NCBI RefSeq assembly: GCF_030013905.1
Contig: NZ_CP124862.1
Coordinates: forward strand, 1,801,051-1,865,050
Direction of reading: 5' to 3'
DNA from: Petroclostridium sp. X23
GTDB lineage: Bacteria; Bacillota; Clostridia; SK-Y3
Length of the DNA: 64,000 nucleotides
Shown: in pieces, positions 51,885 through 60,971 of the stretch
Numbering within the stretch: the stretch's first letter is position 1
Layout: every line of letters starts with the position of its first letter
Notes under the pieces: generated by a model
What the model was told of the DNA's origin: nothing
The model's input: the letters and a program-made list of their open reading frames with translations, nothing else
Database searches by the model: none
Translations under genes and position numbers: made by a program

Positions 51885-52814
51885 TTATAGCTCATACTTC
51901 AACACGATATTCCTTAAGCCTTCCGGTTCAAAACCAATATCTCCTGTAAACCGGGTTAAGGCTACAAGTCCTCCATCAATGGCAGGAATTTTTGAAATAG
52001 ATTGGACATTTTCTTCCTTTAGTCCGCCTCCATAAACGACATCAGGAACAACTGCGAATTTTGATTTGACGTAATCTTTGATAAATGAAGAGATGAAACT
52101 GATATACTCACTGTTGGGTGGAGTCTTTCCGGGACCTATGGCCCAGATGGGTTCATAACCGATGGCCAGCTGCTTGTCGCCTAATAAATTCTCAATACCA
52201 TCAAGGGATTGCTCAAGCTGGCTTCCTATCACTGCTTTGATATTTTCATACTGCTGTTCGAGAGATCCTTCACCTCTCTCCTCTGCAGACTCACCTACAC
52301 ACAAAAGAACATTCAGATCTCGCAAATATGCACTTTTTAGTTCTTTGTTTATAATGGTGTTTACAGCCTTCTTCGCCTTCATGCTGCGTTCTTTGTCATG
52401 ATTGATGTGCGGATCATACTCGGTCATCAATTCCTGAAGCCACCGGCGTTCCTCCGAATGGCCGATAATGGACCACGAGCAGCCTATGCTTACCATGGAT
52501 GCAGCAGGCCTGGAGGTTGTAAATGCTCCGAAATTTCCTCCTTCCTTGATATCATCTTTAAAAACACCTTGACACCCGATATTAATCCTGCCTCTCTCTT
52601 TACTTGAAATGCCGGATAGTGTTTCAAATGCTTTCATAATAAGAGATTCAGGCAGTAAGTATGTAATCTCTACCTCCTTCATCTTACCTAATTCAAAATC
52701 GACTGTTTTTTGAATAATTTCTTTAATCCACTCTCCCGGATCACCGCGAGTACAAATGCCTCCTAGGTTCTTAGGCACTTCAAAACGTTTAAGGTTGATA
52801 AAAATCCTCTTCAT
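51885..52814 (-). CDS. Triosephosphate-isomerase-like enzyme (long, possibly tetrulose-phosphate type)
   Basis: 309 residues, some 55 more than glycolytic TIM. Catalytic residues are in place: Asn/Lys of INLKRFEVPKNLGG, His of WSIIGHSEERRW, Glu of AIGYEPIWAIGPGKTP, and the phosphate loop VVYGGGLKEENV. The NLKRFxVPxxxGG start recalls the TIM-like L-erythrulose-1-phosphate isomerases of tetritol pathways (EryH/LerI) rather than TpiA. It is the first gene after a LacI-type operator (52971-52988), with GGAGGTG before the ATG. A tetrulose- or triose-phosphate isomerase of this operon is most likely. Confidence 0.82.
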   Translation of the reverse strand: MKRIFINLKRFEVPKNLGGICTRGDPGEWIKEIIQKTVDFELGKMKEVEITYLLPESLIMKAFETLSGISSKERGRINIGCQGVFKDDIKEGGNFGAFTTSRPAASMVSIGCSWSIIGHSEERRWLQELMTEYDPHINHDKERSMKAKKAVNTIINKELKSAYLRDLNVLLCVGESAEERGEGSLEQQYENIKAVIGSQLEQSLDGIENLLGDKQLAIGYEPIWAIGPGKTPPNSEYISFISSFIKDYVKSKFAVVPDVVYGGGLKEENVQSISKIPAIDGGLVALTRFTGDIGFEPEGLRNIVLKYEL

Positions 52815-52970
52815 TTTGCACCTCCATAAAATTTATACATTGTTAAAAAGTAGTGATGATTTATATTCAAAGTATAATGAATATCTTAATAACCAGAAAT
52901 TTCAGCTTCAAAGAGAGCTTTTTATTCTTTGGATACAGGCATCTTCCAGACACTGAACTTCTTTCGAAAT

Positions 52971-52988
52971 ATAGAAACCGTTTTCTAT
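52971..52988. promoter_or_regulatory. LacI-type operator upstream of the sugar operon
   Basis: ATAGAAACCGTTTTCTAT, nearly symmetrical about the central CG. The same core occurs at 54169, 54217 and 54355 around the LacI gene. It lies 157 bases before the TIM-like start codon. A candidate promoter on the minus strand further down (TTGAAG, 17 bases, TAAGAT) leads towards that gene. Confidence 0.75.
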
Positions 52989-53079
52989 AAGCTTACACCA
53001 CTTTTCTCCTGCTTATAAAAACAGGATTCTCAGTGGCCGTTATGTATCGGATGAATTCTTTGCAACTGAATGTTTCAAT

Positions 53080-54123
53080 CTATAGATTTTTTATGTTTTT
53101 TACCGAATTCCCGAATATCACTTCATTATTTATAATAATCTCGGTAAATTTCCTGTGCTTTTTATTCAAACTCTGCTCTTTCAATCGCTTTAAAACAAGT
53201 TTCCCTGCTTCCACACCCATATCAAAATTCTTTTGAGAAATTGCTGTAATCTTAGGTTTTATTAGTGAAGAAGATAACGTACCATAGGATACTAATGAAA
53301 TATCTTCCGGAATTGAAAGACCCAAATCTTCAACAGCCAGCATGACTCCTTCAGCCATTGGACCACTGCATGCCAGCAGTGCTGTCGGACGTTCATCTTT
53401 TGATAAATTTTTGAGCATATTGTAAAAGCTGGCATGCACTTTGCTGGTATTGAATTCTCCTTTGATAATATATCTTTTATTGAGCTTTATACCGTTTTCT
53501 TTCAATGCATCTCGATATCCGGCAAAACGCTCCTGATTCATAGACAGGTGCTCAAGTCCTAATAAAATACCTATACGCTCATGCCCATTATCAATAAGGT
53601 ACTTTACCATCTTATATACCGCACTATAGTTATCTTCTAGGATGAAATCTGCTTTAAGATTCGGGACGCGTCTGTCTACCAACGCCACCGGTGTGCCGGT
53701 ATCAATCAACTGCTTAAATACACTTCCATCATCATTGCACGAAGCAGCTATGATCCCATCAACCATCCTCTCTTTCAGCATGCTTAGAAGCTCCAATTCT
53801 TTTTGAGGATTATTATCGGTACTGCATATAATAAGATGATATCCTTCTTTTCCTACTACTGTTTCAACACCTTGTACAAGTTCCATAAAAAACTTGTTCG
53901 CAATATTGGCAATTACGACTCCTATCATCTTTGTCTTCCCGCTTTTTAGACTTTGTGCAACGACATTAGGCCGATACCCCAGATCATTTATTGCTTTTTC
54001 AACACTTGCCCTAGCCTCGGGACTTACAGGATAGTTCCCATTAATAACCCTGGATACTGTTGTAACACTTACATTTGCTTTTTCTGCAACCATTCTTATA
54101 GTTGGTTTTATGTTTGGTACCAT
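53080..54123 (-). CDS. LacI-family transcriptional regulator
   Basis: 347 residues. HTH and hinge: TIRMVAEKANVSVTTVSRVI, NGNYPVSPEARASVEKA, LGYRPNVVAQSLKSGKTKMI. A periplasmic-binding-like effector domain follows (GVVIANIANKFFMELVQGVE, MVDGIIAASCNDDG, IGILLGLEHLSMNQERFAGY). It is the probable repressor of the operon downstream and of itself, as four identical-core palindromes lie in front of both. The ATG at 54123 has GGG 8 bases upstream; an in-frame extension to 54189 would run through an operator and is rejected. The effector is unknown, probably an intermediate of the pathway. Confidence 0.92.
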   Translation of the reverse strand: MVPNIKPTIRMVAEKANVSVTTVSRVINGNYPVSPEARASVEKAINDLGYRPNVVAQSLKSGKTKMIGVVIANIANKFFMELVQGVETVVGKEGYHLIICSTDNNPQKELELLSMLKERMVDGIIAASCNDDGSVFKQLIDTGTPVALVDRRVPNLKADFILEDNYSAVYKMVKYLIDNGHERIGILLGLEHLSMNQERFAGYRDALKENGIKLNKRYIIKGEFNTSKVHASFYNMLKNLSKDERPTALLACSGPMAEGVMLAVEDLGLSIPEDISLVSYGTLSSSLIKPKITAISQKNFDMGVEAGKLVLKRLKEQSLNKKHRKFTEIIINNEVIFGNSVKNIKNL

Positions 54124-54168
54124 ATCATTTGCCCTTTCTTTTTTTTGAAGTAATTTTGTCCAAAGCAT

Positions 54169-54232
54169 AAGAAACCGTTTTCTACTCATATAAAATTTTT
54201 TTCTATTCAGTATAATTAGAAACCGTTTTCTA
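54169..54232. promoter_or_regulatory. Two LacI-type operators before the regulator gene
   Basis: AAGAAACCGTTTTCTA (54169-54184) and TAGAAACCGTTTTCTA (54217-54232), 48 bases apart centre to centre, just upstream of the regulator start at 54123. The spacing of close to 4.6 helical turns and near-identity suggest cooperative autoregulation. Confidence 0.75.
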
Positions 54233-54354
54233 TGCTCGCCAAACTATCTGAAACAGTTATTTAAAAATATATAAAAATATAAATGTAATAAATTTTTGAT
54301 GTTTTGATATTATCAATATAAATTTATAGAATTTTAAGTTCTATCATATTTTTT

Positions 54355-54372
54355 ATAGAAACCGTTACCTAT
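54355..54372. promoter_or_regulatory. Distal, weaker LacI-type operator
   Basis: ATAGAAACCGTTACCTAT: left half identical to the other sites, right half with two changes. It lies 138 bases upstream of the 54217 site and could allow looping. Confidence 0.6.
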
Positions 54373-55065
54373 ATTGCCCTCATTAAATCTATATACTTGC
54401 TTTTATAACTTTAATTAAAAACTAAAAAAGTGTATGAAATCATTTAGAACACAAGGAAACTAGTTGCGCTAGACTGGACACATTTTATATATAAATTATA
54501 AATTTACATTATATGCAGATTTATGTGTGTATAAATCATTTAAAAATTAACCGCGCAAGAATATTTTTTACTAACAACATTTAACTTAACAGTCGATGGT
54601 TAAATTATAAAATAACTAGTACTATTTGTCAAGCATTTCATATTAATAATTTGTATTTTTTTATATATTTTTTTGTTAAAATGTCTTCCGAATATATTAA
54701 TATTTATAACTCACTATCATAACCCTGTCTAAAACGTCGTATTTAAAAGGCTTATAGTCTTTTCCGGTTTTCTGTTTCTTCTAAACTCAGTACAAGCTAC
54801 GCAAACCTAGTTAATTCTAGCTATCTAAGTAAACGTTTTACCATCCAGAAAATTCACTACGTCAAAATATATTGAGACATACATAAAAACAGTATTTTAA
54901 TAAATTCATTTCTGGGATATACCAAATTACACATAACAATAAGAGACCAGAGTCAACCCTGGTCTCTTATTGTTATGTGTAATTTGGAACAATCCAAATA
55001 AATAAATCATTGTGCAATTTCTAATGCTCTGCTAAAAACTTTCAAATCCGGCTTATAATAAACGT
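54373..55065. other. AT-rich intergenic region between the two catabolic operons
   Basis: About 690 bases without a gene. The only strong structure is the 29-bp hairpin at 54922-54987 listed separately. No IS end or phage attachment site was recognised. Confidence 0.5.
54922..54987. terminator. Perfect 29-bp hairpin, terminator of the FrlB-like operon
   Basis: Bases 54922-54950 are the exact reverse complement of 54959-54987 around an 8-base loop. The outer parts of the arms are A/T-rich and the loop-proximal part is AGAGACCAG/CTGGTCTCT. It lies 79 bases after the stop of the leftward FrlB-like gene. The length is unusual for a terminator; a small inverted-repeat element is an alternative. 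Confidence 0.6.
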
Positions 55066-56037
55066 CTAGTATTCTACTTTCCACATATATCTGCGCTGAC
55101 TCATTGGATGGTTTCTTGCATCTGCCATACGGCAAACAACTTCACGTTCAATCGGAATCATAATAGCTGAGTTGAAAAATTCTACTACACTGTCATCTAT
55201 CACATTGATACCAAGCTCTTTTGCATCAATTACAGTCACTTTTTTCGCATATCTGTTTAAGAAAGTCAGGCAGCGCTCATCCAGTGCACGGGTGCGACCT
55301 TCGCTCATTAACAAGATAATAGGTAAATTTTTATCAGTTGTTTCAAACGGGCCATGGAAATACTCACCAGTATGCATGATAACCGCATGTTTCCATTGCA
55401 TCTCCATCAAGTGGCAGCAGCTCATGGTATAAGCAGTACTATAGCAAGCACCGCTTGCCATAACATAGAACAGTTCCTCATCCTTATATTCTTGCGCAAA
55501 TTTTTTGCCGATAGGATCAATATATTTCTTTGCATTCGCAACAATCTGATCAATCTTAGTGAATGCATCCATCGCAGCATCATATTTTTCATAATTCTCA
55601 AACTGTTTGAGAATTTCAAATCCAAGCATCAGAGATTTCGCCTGGTTTGCCTGGCTGTAAACCTGGTTGTCACCATTGGAGTATACTACAACATACTGAC
55701 CGTTTTTAGCCATCTCAGTGTCAGGGAATCCGGTCATTGCAATAGTGATTGCTCCCTTTTTGTTTGCAACCCTTACAGCTTCCACCGTTTCGGCTGTTGC
55801 ATTCAGCGAACAGATAATACATATACTCTGCTCGTTTAACTTGGCAGGAGTTGCATAAACAAACTCATTACTATTGTATATTGCTGTACCGAAAGTTTTC
55901 GCCTCACTGTTCAGCAAATAATAACCGCCAAATATAGCAGCTTGAGAACCGCCGCAACCTACAAAATAAACCTGATTCAACCCACCTGCTGCATCAACTT
56001 TTGTTTTTATTTCACTAATAATCTGTTTAATTTCCAT
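55066..56037 (-). CDS. FrlB-like SIS-domain deglycase
   Basis: 323 residues with two SIS domains: VYFVGCGGSQAAIFGGYYLL, IICSLNATAETVEAVRVA and AITIAMTGFPDTEMA in the first, LFYVMASGACYSTAYTMS in the second, and MHTGEYFHGPFETTDK, characteristic of FrlB-type enzymes that split Amadori-product 6-phosphates into glucose 6-phosphate and an amine. AGGAGG precedes the ATG. It is the last gene of the operon with FrlD-like, FrlC-like and HyuA/HyuB genes, separated from hyuB by a hairpin. The exact amine released is unknown. Confidence 0.85.
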   Translation of the reverse strand: MEIKQIISEIKTKVDAAGGLNQVYFVGCGGSQAAIFGGYYLLNSEAKTFGTAIYNSNEFVYATPAKLNEQSICIICSLNATAETVEAVRVANKKGAITIAMTGFPDTEMAKNGQYVVVYSNGDNQVYSQANQAKSLMLGFEILKQFENYEKYDAAMDAFTKIDQIVANAKKYIDPIGKKFAQEYKDEELFYVMASGACYSTAYTMSCCHLMEMQWKHAVIMHTGEYFHGPFETTDKNLPIILLMSEGRTRALDERCLTFLNRYAKKVTVIDAKELGINVIDDSVVEFFNSAIMIPIEREVVCRMADARNHPMSQRRYMWKVEY

Positions 56038-56067
56038 ATCGTGCCTCCTAGTTTTCTAAAAGATCCG

Positions 56068-56094
56068 CTTCATTTCGATTTATCCGAAATGAAG
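56068..56094 (-). promoter_or_regulatory. Intercistronic hairpin before the FrlB-like gene
   Basis: CTTCATTTCG (56068-56077), 7-base loop, CGAAATGAAG (56085-56094), a perfect 10-bp stem without a T-run. Such hairpins often stabilise or separate parts of an operon mRNA. Confidence 0.5.
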
Positions 56095-56151
56095 GGCACC
56101 TTTATATTATTTTTATAGCATAATCTATTTGGATATTCTTATCTTTTGTTA

Positions 56152-57867
56152 TTACTCAGCTAACCTATAGGTGCTTCCGAATGGCTCAACCTTCACACCA
56201 TACAATTCTAAAGCTTTTTCTACCGAAACCTTGTTTTCTATTACATCTTCCAAGACAGCTTGCGGATCTCTTTCGTGAGGATCTCCATAGCCACCCGCAC
56301 CTGGAGTGTGTATCTTCACAACATCGCCGGTATTTAAAATAATTCCTGTACATTTAGAAGTCAGCTTTTCAATAGTTCCATCTGTACGAGTAAGATAATA
56401 AGCACCACCAGTACCTTCTTTGCCCCCTGCAAGTCCCCATGGCGGGAATATCTGCCGGTCACCCAGCCCGGTGTAGCTAACATTGTCAAAACGCGCTTCG
56501 AACTCTCTGCAAATCCCTTGACCGCCTCTAAATTTCCCTGCACCGCCGCTATCTGTTACAAGCGAGTACTGGCGTACAACCACCAGCGGAAACTCCATCT
56601 CAAGCGCTTCAACCGGTAAATTAGAGGTGTTGGTTAAATGTACCTGTACACCATTCAAACCATCCGCATATCGGTTTGCACCTGCACCACCTGCAATTGT
56701 TTCAAGGTATACAAAAAAGTGGTCTTTATCTTTTGGATCGTTGCCGCTGAATACAGCAGTCGTACAGGAGCTGTTGCAGCCGGCGATTGCTCTTTCCGGT
56801 ACTGCAGGAGCCATCGCACCGAAGATAACATCAGCCACACGCATACAAGTATCAATACGCGCACCCACCGGAGCAGGATTTTGCGCATTTATAATCAAGC
56901 CCGGCTCAACAATGATGTTGAATGCACGGTAGATCCCTGCGTTAGACGGAATCCCCGGATCAATTAACGCTTTTAAGCAGTAGAAAACCGTTGCAAGCAG
57001 ACCGTTGTAAGTTACGTTAATCGGACCTTCCACCTGTACATTGGTACCGGCAAAATCTAAATCCATGGTATCCCCGCAGATGCTGATTTTTACCGAAATA
57101 GGTATGGGATTAGGACTGGCAACACCTGCATCATCCATGTAGTCGGTAAATATATAATCACCATCGACCAGTTTCGTGATACCTGCACGTAAACGACGCT
57201 CAGCATAATCCTGAAGCTCATACATACTGTCAACCAGCAAATCGCCATACCGGTCATACGCTTCCAACAAACGGCGCATACCAACACGGTTTGCAGCAAT
57301 CTGTGCCTGCAAATCCCCATAGCGTTCACCCGGAATACGGCTGTTTGCCATAATAAAACCAAGTACATCTTCATTTGCCTGATCGTTCTGGCAGACACGG
57401 GAAATAGGAATTTTGATACCTTCTTGGAAAATACTCACAGCATCCCCGGAGGTAGATCCAGGCACCTTTCCTCCCACATCACTATGGTGAGCCAAGTTAG
57501 CAACCCATCCGATCAATTTGTTTTCAACAAAAACCGGAGCAACGATGGTGATATCCGGCAGATGAGTACCTCCACCGTTATATGGATCGTTACCGATAAA
57601 CATATCACCAGGCTTAATTTGTTCAATAGAATATTTTTTATAAACTTCTTGAATAATGCTGAGCAGGGACCCGAGATGCATGGGAACGTGCTCTGCCTGT
57701 GCAACCATATTCCCTTCCGGGTCAAATACTGCAGTGGAAATGTCTCTACGCTCTTTAATATTAGTGGAGTATGCGCTTTTGATGATCGCGATCCCCATTT
57801 CTTCTGCAATAGAAAGCAAAAGGTTTCCAACGATTTCAACTGTTACTGCATCTACTTTACGACTCAT
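56152..57867 (-). CDS. Hydantoinase B/oxoprolinase-family subunit (HyuB type)
   Basis: 571 residues. Typical HyuB sequence: DAVTVEIVGNLLLSIAEEMG, KERRDISTAVFDPEGNMVAQ, HVPMHLGSLL, GDMFIGNDPYNGGGTHLPDI, NLAHHSDVGG and the Gly-rich C-terminus GGAGKFRGGQGICREFE, HTPGAGGYGDP. With HyuA it forms ATP-dependent hydantoinases, 5-oxoprolinases or acetone/acetophenone carboxylases. It starts at 57867, overlapping the HyuA stop as TGATG after GGAGGTG. Together with Frl-type genes, opening of a lactam or hydantoin ring on a sugar-amino compound is my inference. Confidence 0.9.
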   Translation of the reverse strand: MSRKVDAVTVEIVGNLLLSIAEEMGIAIIKSAYSTNIKERRDISTAVFDPEGNMVAQAEHVPMHLGSLLSIIQEVYKKYSIEQIKPGDMFIGNDPYNGGGTHLPDITIVAPVFVENKLIGWVANLAHHSDVGGKVPGSTSGDAVSIFQEGIKIPISRVCQNDQANEDVLGFIMANSRIPGERYGDLQAQIAANRVGMRRLLEAYDRYGDLLVDSMYELQDYAERRLRAGITKLVDGDYIFTDYMDDAGVASPNPIPISVKISICGDTMDLDFAGTNVQVEGPINVTYNGLLATVFYCLKALIDPGIPSNAGIYRAFNIIVEPGLIINAQNPAPVGARIDTCMRVADVIFGAMAPAVPERAIAGCNSSCTTAVFSGNDPKDKDHFFVYLETIAGGAGANRYADGLNGVQVHLTNTSNLPVEALEMEFPLVVVRQYSLVTDSGGAGKFRGGQGICREFEARFDNVSYTGLGDRQIFPPWGLAGGKEGTGGAYYLTRTDGTIEKLTSKCTGIILNTGDVVKIHTPGAGGYGDPHERDPQAVLEDVIENKVSVEKALELYGVKVEPFGSTYRLAE

Positions 57868-59930
57868 CACTTTACACCTCCCTGATAAGTTGCTCTAATA
57901 TTATTAAATCCATCGGTATATGCAATCCACTTGGGCGGAATAATGGATGTAGAGTCCATCTGCTCTATAATTGCAGGTCCGCAGATGGTGCATCCCGGCT
58001 GAATATCGCTTCTTTGATATATATTGGTAGGCAGGTAGCCTTCCTCAACATCAAACAACACGTTACGAACTTCAATCGGTTTTGGCGGCTGTGCATCAGG
58101 GTTCACCGGCTTTTCAATAAGATCCGGTTTCTCGATGCTGCCTACCGCACTTACGCGATAGTTTACCATCTGGATACGCATGTTTTCGTTGTAATAACCA
58201 TAAGTGCGGTTATGCTCTGTGTGGAACTTGTTGATCATTTCTTGCATCACTTCTTCTGTCATCGAAGCATCCACCTCAATAGGGATCTCATAATTCTGGC
58301 GCTCATAACGACACTCAATAATACAAGAGAAACTTCTATCTTTATCGGCAACCTTCTCTTTATCTAACATGATATTTCCTTCATCAATCATCTGTTCAAA
58401 AATACTCTGTACTACCGGAAGATTCTCTTTTTCGGCAATCAACACGTTCGAGCGGCTGATATCAAATTTTGTATCCGCCATCAGAAGTCCTAAAGAGCAA
58501 AGGGTCCCCGGAGACGGTGGAATAAGTACGGTGTTAATACTCATCTCCTGCGCAACTTCGCACGCATGCAAAGGACCGGCGCCTCCAAAAGCCATCAGGG
58601 TAAACTCACGTGGATCGTATCCGCGTTCAACCGAAACAACACGGATCGCACGCATCATATTTGAATTTACAACCGAAATAATGCCGGCTGCGGCTTGTTG
58701 CATGCTGAGAGTTGATTTATTGCAAATATGTTCCGTTAAAGCTTTCTCGGCAAGCTTAAGATTTACTTCCATCCTTCCTCCCAGGATGCGTTCCTGGTTC
58801 AACTTACCAAGCACAATGTTTGCATCGGTAACGGTAGGAATCTCCCCGCCCCGCATGTAACAAGCAGGTCCCGGAGTTGCCCCGGCGCTTTTAGGTCCGA
58901 CTTTTAATGCACCGCCGTCATCTATCTGCGCGATGGAACCTCCTCCGGCACCAACAGTGACAATGTCGATCATAGGAATTCGTGCGGGATACCCCTCAAC
59001 CAAACGTTCATTTGAAAGCTGTGTTTTACCATCTTCAATCAAGCTAACATCGATGCTGGTACCTCCCATATCAAAAGTAATAATCTTGTCGATATTGCAT
59101 TGTTTTCCAATATAACACGCGCCTATAACACCCGCACTTGGTCCAGAAACTGCGGTTTTAATAGGACAATCGATGGTCTCGGCAATAGAAATAACAGAAC
59201 CATTGGATTGAGTAACATAAGGAGGCACCGTAATACCTGAATCCAAAATAGACTTCTCGAACCTGTGTACGTACTTTTCCATTACAGGCCCAAGATACGC
59301 ATTCAGTACGGTGGTACTCATACGTGAGTACTCGCGGAATTCCGGTACCAGTTCAGATGAAATAGAAACATATACTTCCGGATATTCTTCCTCAATAATT
59401 TCTTTAATACGCTGTTCATGGACAGGATTAATAAAGGAGAACAACGTACATACAGCAATGGTCTGTACCTTCTGTTCTTTTAAATAACGAACCGCACTGC
59501 GAACACCCTCTTCATCGATAGCTGTTCTCACCGTTCCATCATACAAGATACGTTCTTCAACCTCACATTTGAGTCCGGCCGGAATTAGACTTTCCGGTTT
59601 TTGCTTTAGAAGATCATAGAGTGAAGGACGCTTCTGCCATCCGATTTCCATTAAATCTTTAAAACCCTTCGTAGTGATTAAGCCGAGTCGAGCACCTTTC
59701 TTTTCAATTAATGCATTGGTTGCAACAGTAGTCCCGTGTGCCAGATAGCTAACTTCTTCCGGTTTGATACACTGTTCAGTTAGAATATGCAAAATACCGC
59801 TTACAATCGCCTTAGATGGATCCTCAGGAGTAGAACTGTGCTTAAAATGCAATAAATTTTGTGTTTCAGTATTAAACATAGAAAAATCGGTAAAAGTGCC
59901 TCCTACGTCAACACCAATCATATAACCCAT
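57867..59930 (-). CDS. Hydantoinase A/oxoprolinase-family subunit (HyuA type)
   Basis: 687 residues. N-terminus MGYMIGVDVGGTFTDFSMFN is the ATP-binding signature of the family. Further HGTTVATNALIEKKGARLGLI, TKGFKDLMEIGWQKRPSLYD, KIITFDMGGTSIDVSLIEDG, DIVTVGAGGGSIAQID, GPKSAGATPGPACY and FGGAGPLHACEVAQ. It phosphorylates or activates the cyclic amide so that HyuB can open it. The ATG at 59930 has AAAGGTGAT 3-5 bases upstream; 50 in-frame codons before it have no family similarity. The gap to the FrlC-like gene is 181 bases. Confidence 0.92.
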   Translation of the reverse strand: MGYMIGVDVGGTFTDFSMFNTETQNLLHFKHSSTPEDPSKAIVSGILHILTEQCIKPEEVSYLAHGTTVATNALIEKKGARLGLITTKGFKDLMEIGWQKRPSLYDLLKQKPESLIPAGLKCEVEERILYDGTVRTAIDEEGVRSAVRYLKEQKVQTIAVCTLFSFINPVHEQRIKEIIEEEYPEVYVSISSELVPEFREYSRMSTTVLNAYLGPVMEKYVHRFEKSILDSGITVPPYVTQSNGSVISIAETIDCPIKTAVSGPSAGVIGACYIGKQCNIDKIITFDMGGTSIDVSLIEDGKTQLSNERLVEGYPARIPMIDIVTVGAGGGSIAQIDDGGALKVGPKSAGATPGPACYMRGGEIPTVTDANIVLGKLNQERILGGRMEVNLKLAEKALTEHICNKSTLSMQQAAAGIISVVNSNMMRAIRVVSVERGYDPREFTLMAFGGAGPLHACEVAQEMSINTVLIPPSPGTLCSLGLLMADTKFDISRSNVLIAEKENLPVVQSIFEQMIDEGNIMLDKEKVADKDRSFSCIIECRYERQNYEIPIEVDASMTEEVMQEMINKFHTEHNRTYGYYNENMRIQMVNYRVSAVGSIEKPDLIEKPVNPDAQPPKPIEVRNVLFDVEEGYLPTNIYQRSDIQPGCTICGPAIIEQMDSTSIIPPKWIAYTDGFNNIRATYQGGVK

Positions 59931-60111
59931 AATATCACCTTTCTCAATTCTTGATTGATTTTTTATACCAACGGAAGTAATTGCACAAGCAATTACAACA
60001 CACCGTTTGAACGAGACGCGAGATATCCCCCTCCCTGAAAAACTAAATGGGTACCCACTACTTATAGAGGTAGTTGACATTTTTTGCCTCGTTATATATC
60101 TATAGTAATGC

Positions 60112-60957
60112 TCATTCTATAATGAGCTTATCGTTTGCCAACAGCCAGTTAATACTTTTTTCATCGGCTATCTCCGGTTCATGCCTATATTGAAGTGCAG
60201 TAAATTCAAAGGTATACCACCCTTTATAGCCGCTGTCTTCAAGTACATCAATATATTCTCCTAGAGGTAACCGCCCTTCACCCAATGCAAGATGCCCCAT
60301 CGGGGTAGCATCCAGTAAATGAACATGTGCCAGCTTGTCACCCAACAGACGGGGATAATCATGGATATCCTCTTCTGCCAATGCCATTTGGCCCGTATCC
60401 AACATACCCTTTATATGATTGGACGGAATGGACTCCAGCATTTTCTGAAGCTGAAAAACATTATTCACCAGATTAGATGAATACTTCGACAATGGTTCAT
60501 ATGCAAGTGTAATATTCTTGCACTCCGCATATGCAACCAACTCCTTCATCCCAGCAAGGGATCGTTCCCACGCTGCCTGAATATCGGCATCAAAATAACC
60601 GCAACCTGCGGTAACCAGCACATAAGGTGCATTTAATTCAGCAGCCGCATCAATGGCAGTTTTAAAGTACTGTATGCTTTTTGTCCTTAGAGGGAACTCT
60701 TCTGCTGCAATATTAATGGGGTAAGAACACTGTTCCGGAGTGACACAAACCACCTTCAGACCTCGATCCTCAATCTGATGCTTAGTATCAAGAAGTGATT
60801 TTTCGTTTAATGTATCCAAACAGAAGTGCGGCGCTGCCGCCCAAACCTCAATATTTTCAATACCGAGTTTTACGGCTGTATTCAAAAAATGTGTAAAATG
60901 ATAGCGAACATAATGATAATTTCCAATAGCTATACGTGATTTTTTTATTCTAGCCAT
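60112..60957 (-). CDS. FrlC-like sugar epimerase (TIM-barrel, AP-endonuclease-2 family)
   Basis: 281 residues. Xylose-isomerase-like barrel: FLNTAVKLGIENIEVWAAAP, VVCVTPEQCSYPINIAAE, NAPYVLVTAGCGYF, ITLAYEPLSKYSSNLVNN (metal Glu), IKGMLDTGQMALAEEDI (Asp), KLAHVHLLDATPMGH (His) and WYTFEFTALQYRHEPE (Glu). FrlC epimerises psicoselysine to fructoselysine. The start at 60957 (MARIKKSR) follows CGGAGGGA. It sits 14 bases downstream of the FrlD-like gene. The combination with FrlB- and FrlD-like proteins makes the Frl assignment good at family level. Confidence 0.85.
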   Translation of the reverse strand: MARIKKSRIAIGNYHYVRYHFTHFLNTAVKLGIENIEVWAAAPHFCLDTLNEKSLLDTKHQIEDRGLKVVCVTPEQCSYPINIAAEEFPLRTKSIQYFKTAIDAAAELNAPYVLVTAGCGYFDADIQAAWERSLAGMKELVAYAECKNITLAYEPLSKYSSNLVNNVFQLQKMLESIPSNHIKGMLDTGQMALAEEDIHDYPRLLGDKLAHVHLLDATPMGHLALGEGRLPLGEYIDVLEDSGYKGWYTFEFTALQYRHEPEIADEKSINWLLANDKLIIE

Positions 60958-60971
60958 TTCTTCCCTCCGCT

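Noticed and set aside
53100..54372. The GAAACCGTT palindromes as general CcpA catabolite sites
   Set aside because: They lack the TGxAAxCG form of catabolite elements, and their clustering around one LacI gene fits a dedicated operator better; not fully excluded.
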